DNA from: Paractinoplanes pyxinae
Lineage (GTDB): Bacteria; Actinomycetota; Actinomycetes; Mycobacteriales; Micromonosporaceae
DNA: 64,000 nt
Direction: 5' to 3'
NCBI RefSeq assembly: GCF_026626335.1
Contig: NZ_JAPNTZ010000001.1
Span: 744,001 to 808,000, forward strand
In this document: positions 25,463 to 32,309 of the stretch, piece by piece
Layout: each line of letters starts with the position of its first letter
Numbering within the stretch: position 1 is the stretch's first letter
Made by a program: the position numbers and the translations under genes
The notes under the pieces: model-generated
Seen by the model: only the letters and a program-made list of their open reading frames with translations
What the model was told of the DNA's origin: nothing
The model's database searches: none

Positions 25463-27024
25463 GCTGGTGGCGCCACGCGGTGATCTACCAGGTGTACGTG
25501 TGGAGCTTCGCCGACTCCGACGGCGACGGGATCGGGGACCTGCAGGGTGTCCGGTCCCGCCTGCCGTACCTGCGCGACCTCGGCGTGGACGCCGTCTGGC
25601 TCAACCCGTTCTATCCGTCCCCGCAGGCCGACAACGGCTACGACGTGGCCGACTACCGCGATGTCGACCCCCGCTTCGGCACCCTGGCCGACGCCGACGC
25701 GCTGCTGCGCGACGCCCACGCGCTGGGCCTGCGCGTCATCATCGACCTCGTTCCCAACCACACCTCGTCCGAGCATCCCTGGTTCCGCGAGGCGCTGGCC
25801 GCCGCGCCCGGCAGTCCCGAGCGCGGCCGGTACCTGTTCCGCGACGGCCGCGGGGACGAGCCGCCCAACAACTGGATGAGCAACTTCGGCGGCCGGGCCT
25901 GGACGCGGGTGCCGGACGGCCAGTGGTACCTGCACCTGTTCGCCCCGGAGCAACCGGATCTGGACTGGACCACCACCGACGTACGCGAGGAATTCCACTC
26001 GATCCTGCGGTTCTGGCTCGATCGCGGAGTGGACGGCTTCCGCATCGACGTGGCCCACGGGCTGGCCAAGGATCCGCAGATGCGTGACGTGGACGCCGGC
26101 CAGGCGAGCCACCCGCACTGGGACGTCGACGAGGTGCACGACGTCTATCGGGGCTGGCGGCGGGTGCTGGACGGCTATCCGGGCGACCGCGTGTTCGTCG
26201 GCGAGATCTGGGTGCAGACGGTCGATCGGCTCGCGCTCTATCTGCGGCCGGACGAGCTGCACACGGCGTTCAACTTCGCCTTCCTCACGGCCGATTTCTC
26301 GGCGCCGGCCCTGCGCCAGGCGGTCGACGACAGCATGCGGGCGCTCGAACGGGTCGGGGCGCCGCCGACATGGGTGCTCTCCAACCACGACGTGGTCCGG
26401 CACGTCACCCGGTACGGCGGTGGTGAGCTCGGTCTGCGCCGGGCCCGCGCCGCCGCCCTGCTGATGCTCGCGCTGCCCGGAAGCGCCTATCTGTACCAGG
26501 GTGAGGAACTGGGCCTGCCCGAGGTCGAAGACCTTCCCGACGCCGTACGACGTGACCCCGTGTTTCACCGAAGCGGGGGCGCAGAACTGGGGCGTGACGG
26601 CTGCCGGGTGCCGCTGCCGTGGTCGGATGCCTCGCCGTCGCTGGGTTTCGGGCCGGGGGAGGCCACGTGGTTGCCGCAGCCGGCCGCCTGGAAGTCGCTG
26701 ACGGTCGAGCGCCAGACCACCGATCCCGGCTCGATCCTCAACCTGTACCGCGCCGCCCTGGCTCGGCGCCGCGACCTCCCGGACGCCGGCCTCACGTGGA
26801 TACCGACCACCGGCGACATGCTGGCCTTCCGCCGCGGGCCGGGGTTCCTGTGCATAGTGAATGTGGGCGACGACGCCGCCCCCGTGCCTGATCCCGTCCT
26901 TGACGAGGCACGGTCCGCCTCGCTGGTGCTGCACAGCGACCCGCGAGCATCCGGCGAGGTGCTGCCGGGAGGGAGCGCGGCCTGGTATGCGCATTCTGAT
27001 CGTGACGGCGGGCTCGCGGGGTGA
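25459..27024 (+). CDS. GH13 alpha-glucosidase / oligo-1,6-glucosidase-like enzyme
   Basis: 521 residues starting in an ATGA overlap with the ATPase. The TIM-barrel motifs of GH13 are visible: 'DLVPNHTS' (region I), 'DGFRIDVAHG' (region II, nucleophile Asp), 'FVGEIW' (region III, acid/base Glu) and 'VLSNHDVVRH' (region IV, transition-state Asp). The N-terminal 'WWRHAVIYQVYVWSFADSDG' and 'QADNGYDVADY' are typical of AglA-type alpha-glucosidases. It is cytoplasmic (no signal) and probably hydrolyses the imported alpha-glucoside to glucose. It lacks the extra domain of trehalose synthase. Confidence 0.93.
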   Translation: MSWWRHAVIYQVYVWSFADSDGDGIGDLQGVRSRLPYLRDLGVDAVWLNPFYPSPQADNGYDVADYRDVDPRFGTLADADALLRDAHALGLRVIIDLVPNHTSSEHPWFREALAAAPGSPERGRYLFRDGRGDEPPNNWMSNFGGRAWTRVPDGQWYLHLFAPEQPDLDWTTTDVREEFHSILRFWLDRGVDGFRIDVAHGLAKDPQMRDVDAGQASHPHWDVDEVHDVYRGWRRVLDGYPGDRVFVGEIWVQTVDRLALYLRPDELHTAFNFAFLTADFSAPALRQAVDDSMRALERVGAPPTWVLSNHDVVRHVTRYGGGELGLRRARAAALLMLALPGSAYLYQGEELGLPEVEDLPDAVRRDPVFHRSGGAELGRDGCRVPLPWSDASPSLGFGPGEATWLPQPAAWKSLTVERQTTDPGSILNLYRAALARRRDLPDAGLTWIPTTGDMLAFRRGPGFLCIVNVGDDAAPVPDPVLDEARSASLVLHSDPRASGEVLPGGSAAWYAHSDRDGGLAG

Positions 27025-28180
27025 CGTAGCCCCGTTCACCGGGCTGGGGCGGCGATTGCTCGAGGCCGGGCATTCGGTCGCTCTGGCCGCGCACGACCGG
27101 TTCGCCGATCTGGTGCTGTCGGCCGGGCTGGAGCATCGGACGCTGCCGGGCGACCCGGTCGAGCTGGTGCGGGCGCGGACGGCAGCGCCCAGCCCGTCCG
27201 AGGCGCAAGCGGTCTTCGCCGAGTTTCTTCACAAGTTGGGGGACGGGATCGTGGCCGCTGTGGCCGCCGGGACCGACCTCGTGCTCACCGCTTTCGGCCC
27301 GGCTCCGCTGAGCCGGGCCGTGGCGAACAGCGCCGGCCTGCCCAGTGCTGGGGTGTACCTCGCACCCGGTGTCCCGGCGAACGATTCCGGCTGGCCGGTG
27401 ACGCGGGACGTGGTCGACCGGTCGGCCGCCCTTTACGCGCCTGTGCTGCGCCGGCTGAGTCTGGCCGAGCCGAGGGCCGCCGGGTGGCCTGTGTTCCACG
27501 GCTTCAGCCCGGCCGTGGTTCCGCGGCCACCGGACTGGCCGGACAACGTCCACATCACCGGCTACTGGTGGCCGTACCGCTCGGAAGCCTGGCAACCGCC
27601 GGATCAGCTCGCGGACTTCCTGCAGTCCGGGCCGCCGCCGGTGTTCATCGGGTTCGGCAGCATGACCCCCTCGCAGGAGCAGCTGCAAGACATCGTGTCG
27701 GCCGCGGTCACCCGGGCCGGGGTGCGTGCCGTGGTGCAGGCCGGCTGGGCCGAGCTGGGCCCGGCCGGCGACGACATCCTGGTGGTCGGCGACCTCCCGC
27801 ACGAGTGGCTGTTCCCTCGTACGGCTGCGGTGGTGCACCACGCCGGAGCCGGCACCGCGGCCGCCGGCTTGCGGGCGGGAGTGCCGGCCGTCCCTGTTCC
27901 CGTGCTGGTCGATCAGCCTTTCTGGGCCGGCCGCCTGGTCGACCTGGGTGTGGCGCCGCGCTCCCTGCCGATGACCGAGCTGACCGCCGACGCCCTGGCC
28001 CAAGCCCTGCGCGCGTGCCTCGATCAGCCGTCCTACCGCGACCGCGCGACGGAGCTCGCCCGCCGCATCGGTGCCGAGGACGGCGCCGAACTCGTGCTGG
28101 CGGCGGCGGCCCGGCTCGAAGCGGCCCCGACTCCGGCTTCGGCGCAGCCACGAAGGTCGGCACCCCCGCCGCCGACGTGA
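26987..28180 (+). CDS. GT1-family (MGT/UGT-like) glycosyltransferase
   Basis: 397 residues from ATG 26987, inside the end of the glucosidase gene (38-base overlap, +1 frame), with GGAGGGAG about 15 bases upstream. The N-terminal 'RILIVTAGSRGDVAPF' and C-terminal 'GDLPHEWLFPRTAAVVHHAGAGT' with 'GVPAVPVPVLVDQPFWA' are the acceptor and nucleotide-sugar domains of GT-B enzymes that glycosylate lipids, sterols or natural products; the second His of HHAGAGT is typical of the family. The C-terminal tail is Pro/Ser-rich. The acceptor is unknown. It may be co-transcribed with the sugar operon, though its role there is unclear. Confidence 0.9.
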   Translation: MRILIVTAGSRGDVAPFTGLGRRLLEAGHSVALAAHDRFADLVLSAGLEHRTLPGDPVELVRARTAAPSPSEAQAVFAEFLHKLGDGIVAAVAAGTDLVLTAFGPAPLSRAVANSAGLPSAGVYLAPGVPANDSGWPVTRDVVDRSAALYAPVLRRLSLAEPRAAGWPVFHGFSPAVVPRPPDWPDNVHITGYWWPYRSEAWQPPDQLADFLQSGPPPVFIGFGSMTPSQEQLQDIVSAAVTRAGVRAVVQAGWAELGPAGDDILVVGDLPHEWLFPRTAAVVHHAGAGTAAAGLRAGVPAVPVPVLVDQPFWAGRLVDLGVAPRSLPMTELTADALAQALRACLDQPSYRDRATELARRIGAEDGAELVLAAAARLEAAPTPASAQPRRSAPPPPT

Positions 28181-28278
28181 AGATGCTCAACCTTGCCAAT
28201 TGACGCGGCGGGATGTCGGTCGGTGGCCGGGAGCCAAACCTCAGCCACGAACGCGAAGTGTGTACGTGTGTATCGGCG

Positions 28279-28300
28279 TCAATGTTGACGTCAATATTGA
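28279..28300. promoter_or_regulatory. 22-bp near-perfect palindrome, operator-like
   Basis: TCAATGTTGAC/GTCAATATTGA is an inverted repeat with 11-bp arms, one mismatch and no spacer. It stands in a locally AT-rich pocket, followed after 4 bases by a further GTCAAC half-site and then by the ATG at 28311. The arrangement looks like an autoregulated regulator promoter. Confidence 0.6.
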
Positions 28301-28310
28301 TCCAGTCAAC

Positions 28311-28436
28311 ATGAACGAGCCTTCAGGCGCTGACTCGCCCAAGGCGGGCTCGTGCTGGACCACCCCGAGTGCCGCATCGGCCTGGACCCATGGACGTGGG
28401 GCCGCCGTGCTTGCTCCTGGTCCGCTGCGTTGGTAA
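28311..28436 (+). pseudogene. Short ORF after the palindrome, possible remnant of a regulator gene
   Basis: 41 codons (ATG AAC GAG CCT ... TGG TAA). The stop coincides with the left boundary of the duplicated block at 28436. If the frame is shifted after codon 13, the reading continues as 'LVLDHPECRIGL', which is reminiscent of the first helix of small winged-helix regulators; this is weak. The region 28181-28494 otherwise holds no gene. Best explanation: the 5' end of a regulator truncated by a rearrangement. Confidence 0.3.
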
Positions 28437-28538
28437 ACGCTACGCGCGACCGCGACGGTGGTGCGCTGGGCGGTGGCGTCTGTCTTGTTGAACGCTACGC
28501 GCGGCGGACCGCGACGGTGGCGCGCTGGGCGGTGGCGT
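28436..28538. repeat. Imperfect direct duplication of the 3' end of the lipoprotein gene
   Basis: 28436-28479 and 28491-28538 are near-identical (AACGCTACGCGCG...ACCGCGACGGTGG...GCGCTGGGCGGTGGCGT), differing by a 4-base GCGG insertion and one substitution, with a 55-bp period. The right copy contains the last codons of the 28495 gene on the minus strand; the left copy lies outside it. Confidence 0.85.
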
Positions 28539-28974
28539 AGATCGTACCGGCCCAGCCGTCGGCGTCGCGGAACGACAGGCTGGTGGCGCCGGGCTCGGCG
28601 TGGTCGGCAACGATCGTGAAGGCGGCCCGCTGCAGCTCGCGCCGGTAGAACGACAGCACCGCCTCCGGGCCGGGGGCGGTGAGCGTGAACGAGGCCCCGG
28701 ACTCGCCGTCGGCCAGCGCGGTGACCCGGCTGCCCGGCGGCAGGCGGAAGGCCGAAGGCACGTTGCGGACCCCGACGGCCGCCGGGGCCGCGGCCTGGAC
28801 CTCACGCGCCGGGGCGCGCACCTCGGCCGCCGGAGCGGGCGCGATGGCGGCCTGCTCGTTGCGCCGCGGGTCTGTCGTGGCCGCGTTTCCGCAGGCCCCG
28901 GCGCCGGCCACGGCCAGCAGGGTGGCCACCAGGGTGCCGATCCGCCTCGCGATCATCGGTCCATTCTCCGTCAT
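28495..28974 (-). CDS. Putative lipoprotein of unknown function
   Basis: 159 residues (ATG 28974; ATG 28956 is an alternative that starts nearer the basic residues). A signal peptide with Arg-Arg and a lipobox 'AGAC' indicates an exported lipoprotein. After an Ala/Pro-rich linker (about residues 40-70) there is a small domain with 'FRLPPGSRVTAL', 'FYRRELQRAAF' and 'GWAGTIYATAQRAT' that resembles the N-terminal part of small secreted stress proteins but cannot be assigned. Its 3' end is partly duplicated just downstream. Confidence 0.75.
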   Translation of the reverse strand: MTENGPMIARRIGTLVATLLAVAGAGACGNAATTDPRRNEQAAIAPAPAAEVRAPAREVQAAAPAAVGVRNVPSAFRLPPGSRVTALADGESGASFTLTAPGPEAVLSFYRRELQRAAFTIVADHAEPGATSLSFRDADGWAGTIYATAQRATVAVRRA

Positions 28975-29062
28975 CGGGTCAAGAGTGTGGCCGGCATCGA
29001 GATGCCGGCCACCCCATTCTTCTCAACGAGCCGCCCGCCCAGGAGCCGCGGGCCACCTCTTT

Positions 29063-30667
29063 TTAGTTCAGCCAGTCACCGTGGGTGTTCTGGGTGGGGG
29101 CTGCGGCCCGGGCCGCCGCGATCGCCGCCGGGCGGGGCGGGATCGACGACGTGTCCTTCGCGAACGTGGCCACCGCGGTGGCGATCGCGTCGGCGTTGGT
29201 GTCCAGGGCGAACGTGTTGATGTTGCCGACCAGCTTGTTCTTGTAGGCCTTCCGGAGCTGGGCGTACAGCGCCTTGTCGGCGCCGTCCCGCTCAGGGGTG
29301 AAGCTGTCGCAGGCCTGGTGGTAGCAGGGGTCGTAGGCCGCGCCGGCGACGCCGCCCCACTTGGTCACGTCGTCCGCGGTCTTCTCGACCTCGGCCCCGG
29401 TGAACAGGCCGCCGGCCGGGATGCCGGTGCCGATGAACGGGCCGTAGTCGGAACGGCCGGTGAAGTCGGACGCCGCCGTGGCCTGGCCGCGGCCGGCGAA
29501 GAACTTCTGGAAGACGGCCTCGATCTGGGCCGATCCGGCCGGCCCGGGCCCGGCGCCGGTGGCGGCCGAGTCGTCGCCGTCGTACACGCCGAACGTGTAG
29601 TTGGGCGAGCCGATCATGTCGAAGTTGAGGTAGAGCGCGATCTTCGCGTGCTCCTCCTCGGTCAGGCTGTTCACGTAGAACGTCGAGCCGACCAGGTTGG
29701 CCTCCTCGGCACCCCACCAGGCGAATCGCAGCTTGTTGGTGGTCTTCTGGTTGCGCATCTGCAGGGCCGTCTCGAGGATGCCGGCGCTGCCCGTGCCGTT
29801 GTCGTTGATGCCCGGGCCCTCCGGCACCGAGTCGAGGTGGGCGCCGGACATGACGACCTCGTCCGGGTTGCCGTAGCGCGACTCGGCGATCACGTTCTCG
29901 GTCTCGCGCACGTCGGCCACGGTGTCGGTGGTGATCGTGAGGGTCAACCCGGCCGTGCCGGCGAAGGCCACACCCTGCGGGTACGAGATGCCGATGGCCG
30001 GGATGCCGACCGGGGAGCCCAGGGTGCCGAGGAACAGTTCCTGGCGGTCCGGGGCGGTGGTGTCGCCCTGGTTCATGATGACGACGCCGATCGCGCCGGC
30101 CGCCTCGGCGTTGGCCGCCTTCTGACCGAACGGGCACCCGCCGCGCTGCAGCAATGCGATCCGGCCGGTCACGTTGACGAAGTCGGCCGCCTCGCAGCCC
30201 GACGTGCTGGTGTTGGGGGTGGTGAGCTGCAGGTCGACCGGAACAACCGTGCCGGTCGCCGTGCCTGACCCCGAGCAGTCGAGGACGTCGTAGTCGGTCT
30301 GGTCGACGTAGGTGGTCGGCGTCGGTGCGGTCTGCGCGAACGACGACCCGTTCTCCGTACAGAAATTGAAAGTGAACGGCTGCCGGGTGACCTTGTAGCC
30401 GGCCGCTCGCATCAGCGTCGACACGTAGTCGGCGCTGCGCTTGTAGCCGGGCGTGCCCGACGCCCGCGTATCTCCACTGAGTTTGGCAATGGCCTGGAAA
30501 GCGACCAGGTGCCGCAGCACTCCGGCCAGCGTGACCGCCTTGGTCACGTCCTTGACCGAGTTATTTCCGGACGAGGCCTGAGCCGGTCCGGCGGCGACGA
30601 GGCCGCCCAGCAGCACCGCTGCCGCGGCCGCCGCCCCCACCCGTTTCCATGTCGATCGAGACACCAC
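29063..30667 (-). CDS. Secreted M28 family zinc aminopeptidase with PA domain
   Basis: 534 residues from GTG 30667 (GTG 30664 possible), preceded by GGGGGAG. Signal peptide residues 1-33, then a helical region, a protease-associated insert ('RIALLQRGGCPFGQKAANAEAAG', shown to its key Gly-Gly-Cys-Pro) and the M28 domain: 'SGAHLDSVPEGPGINDNGTG' gives the His and bridging Asp, 'WWGAEEANLVGS' the Glu pair, 'NFDMIGSPN' the next Asp and 'CYHQACD' the last His. It closely fits the Streptomyces griseus aminopeptidase class, which release N-terminal hydrophobic residues. The 1033-residue open frame that reaches 32164 is an artefact over the haloperoxidase gene. Confidence 0.92.
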   Translation of the reverse strand: MVSRSTWKRVGAAAAAAVLLGGLVAAGPAQASSGNNSVKDVTKAVTLAGVLRHLVAFQAIAKLSGDTRASGTPGYKRSADYVSTLMRAAGYKVTRQPFTFNFCTENGSSFAQTAPTPTTYVDQTDYDVLDCSGSGTATGTVVPVDLQLTTPNTSTSGCEAADFVNVTGRIALLQRGGCPFGQKAANAEAAGAIGVVIMNQGDTTAPDRQELFLGTLGSPVGIPAIGISYPQGVAFAGTAGLTLTITTDTVADVRETENVIAESRYGNPDEVVMSGAHLDSVPEGPGINDNGTGSAGILETALQMRNQKTTNKLRFAWWGAEEANLVGSTFYVNSLTEEEHAKIALYLNFDMIGSPNYTFGVYDGDDSAATGAGPGPAGSAQIEAVFQKFFAGRGQATAASDFTGRSDYGPFIGTGIPAGGLFTGAEVEKTADDVTKWGGVAGAAYDPCYHQACDSFTPERDGADKALYAQLRKAYKNKLVGNINTFALDTNADAIATAVATFAKDTSSIPPRPAAIAAARAAAPTQNTHGDWLN

Positions 30668-30796
30668 GATGTGTTCTCCCCCTTGTGAACGGTGGTCGGT
30701 GAATATCCAGCAACCTAGATCCGTCACCGTCCGCACGGAACCCGTCACACGGACATCCGTTTCCGCCGTCCGGTCGCCGGCCGGCAACGGCATCCA

Positions 30797-30826
30797 TTGA
30801 CGTCGATGGCACTGCATGCGAAGAAT
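30797..30826 (+). promoter_or_regulatory. Candidate promoter of the haloperoxidase-type gene
   Basis: TTGACG (30797-30802) and AAGAAT (30821-30826) are 18 bp apart, giving an untranslated leader of roughly 70 bases before GTG 30902. Only a sequence resemblance to housekeeping -35/-10 boxes. Confidence 0.3.
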
Positions 30827-30901
30827 CGGGGTCAGCCGCACGGGGGTTCGGCTGCCGACAGGCGTGGCCGGGGTCCCGTGCATCCACACACGGGGGATCC
30901 T

Positions 30902-32239
30902 GTGAAGAGACGTTCTGTCCTGCGAAACTCGCTCGCGCTCGGCCTGGCGGCCGCCACCGGGGGCTCGGCTGCGGTGCTGGCGAATCCCGGGCCGGCCGCG
31001 GCCATCCCGGCCGGCACCGACCACGTCATCCTGTGGAACGAGGCCCTGCGGTACGCCTTCAGCCGCACCGACCTCGCCCCGGGCCCGCTGACCCGCCGGG
31101 CCGCCATCCTGAACGCGGCCATCTACGACACAGTGGTCTCGCTGGCCGGGAACTCGACCCCGTACCTGGGCCGGGTGCCGAAGGAGCCGCACTTCAACTA
31201 CGACGTGGTGTCCAACATCGACGCGGCCGCCCGGACCGTGTTGCCGCAGATCTTCCCGACCGTCGACTTCACCGCGTTCTACGCCGAGGCGGCCAAGTAC
31301 AAGCCCGTCGGGAACCCGGGGCCGGAGGGCTTCAGCACCTCGGTCGGCGTCACGGCGGCCCAGCGCATCCTGGCTGCGCGGGCCAATGACGGCTCCGACA
31401 ACAACACCCCGTACGTCGAAGGCACCGAGCCCGGCCAATGGCGGCAGACCGGATCCGGCGCTCCCGCGACGCCCAACTGGGGCGGGGTCACGCCGTGGAC
31501 CCTGACCTCGAACACCCAGTTCCGGCCGCCGCTGCCCGGCGGGTTCAGCTCGCTGCCCGCGTTGCTGGCCAGCCCCGAGTACGCGGCCCAGGTCAACGAG
31601 GTGAAGTCGCTCGGCGCGGTCAACTCCACCACCCGCACCGCCGAGCAGACGAAGATCGCGTTCTTCTGGGCCAACGACGTGGCCGGCACCTACAAGCCGC
31701 CGGGCCAGTTGCTGCGCCACACGTCGATCCTGGCCTTCGACCACAATCTGGAGTCGTTCCAGGCGGCCCGGCTCTACACCCTGGTCAGCCTGGCCATGGC
31801 CGACGCCACCATCGTCTCGTGGGACGCCAAGTACCGGACGCCGATCGACCTGTGGCGCCCGGAATCGGCGATCCGCCTGGCCGGCACCGACGGCAACCCG
31901 GCCACCGTGGCCGACCCGGCCTGGCAACCGCTGTCGGTGAACCGCAGCGGCGTCCGGTTCTCGCCGCCCTTCCCGGCCTACACCTCGGGGCACGCCACGC
32001 TGGCCGGCTCGTGGGGCGGGGTCATGCGGCGCTACTTCGGCACCGACAACGTCACTTTCCGGGTCGACAGCGTCGATCCCAACGAGCAGGAGTACCGCAC
32101 GTACACGTCGTTCTCGTCCGCGGCCCAGGAGAACGCGCGCAGCCGTGTCTACCTCGGCGTGCACTACCAGTGGGACGCCGATTTCGGCCTGTCCTCGGGT
32201 GACGCGGTGGCCGGCCAGGTGTTCGCCCGGCTGAGCTGA
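30902..32239 (+). CDS. Vanadium-dependent haloperoxidase / PAP2-superfamily secreted protein
   Basis: 445 residues from GTG 30902, five bases after GGGGGA. The N-terminus 'KRRSVLRNSLALGLAAATGG' looks like a Tat or Sec signal peptide with twin basic residues. The vanadate/phosphate pocket motifs are complete: 'KYRTPIDLWRP' (Lys310, Arg319), 'YTSGHAT' (360-366, with Ser362, Gly363 and His364) and 'SRVYLGVHYQWD' (Arg415, His421, Asp425). Such enzymes either oxidise halides with peroxide or act as acid phosphatases; the fold does not settle which. The Phe/Trp and halide-site residues cannot be judged here. Frequently a secreted chemical-defence enzyme in actinobacteria. Confidence 0.88.
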   Translation: MKRRSVLRNSLALGLAAATGGSAAVLANPGPAAAIPAGTDHVILWNEALRYAFSRTDLAPGPLTRRAAILNAAIYDTVVSLAGNSTPYLGRVPKEPHFNYDVVSNIDAAARTVLPQIFPTVDFTAFYAEAAKYKPVGNPGPEGFSTSVGVTAAQRILAARANDGSDNNTPYVEGTEPGQWRQTGSGAPATPNWGGVTPWTLTSNTQFRPPLPGGFSSLPALLASPEYAAQVNEVKSLGAVNSTTRTAEQTKIAFFWANDVAGTYKPPGQLLRHTSILAFDHNLESFQAARLYTLVSLAMADATIVSWDAKYRTPIDLWRPESAIRLAGTDGNPATVADPAWQPLSVNRSGVRFSPPFPAYTSGHATLAGSWGGVMRRYFGTDNVTFRVDSVDPNEQEYRTYTSFSSAAQENARSRVYLGVHYQWDADFGLSSGDAVAGQVFARLS

Positions 32240-32247
32240 GGTGAGCT

Positions 32248-32278
32248 GATCGCCCGGCCGAGCCCCGGCCGGGCGATC
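32248..32278. terminator. Strong GC hairpin after the haloperoxidase gene
   Basis: Perfect 13-bp arms (32248-32260 and 32266-32278, GATCGCCCGGCCG) around a 5-base loop, 9 bases after the stop. No U-tract follows, as is common in high-GC actinobacteria. Confidence 0.75.
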
Positions 32279-32309
32279 CAGTAACAGTCCAGTTGGTCCG
32301 CTCTAGCTT

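Noticed and set aside
24496..27039. An 847-codon minus-strand frame
   Set aside because: It is antisense to the GH13 and ATPase genes whose motifs are complete on the plus strand.
29063..32164. An uninterrupted 1033-codon frame ending in the M28 aminopeptidase
   Set aside because: The first half lies antisense to the haloperoxidase gene; the signal peptide and ribosome binding site at 30667 mark the real start.
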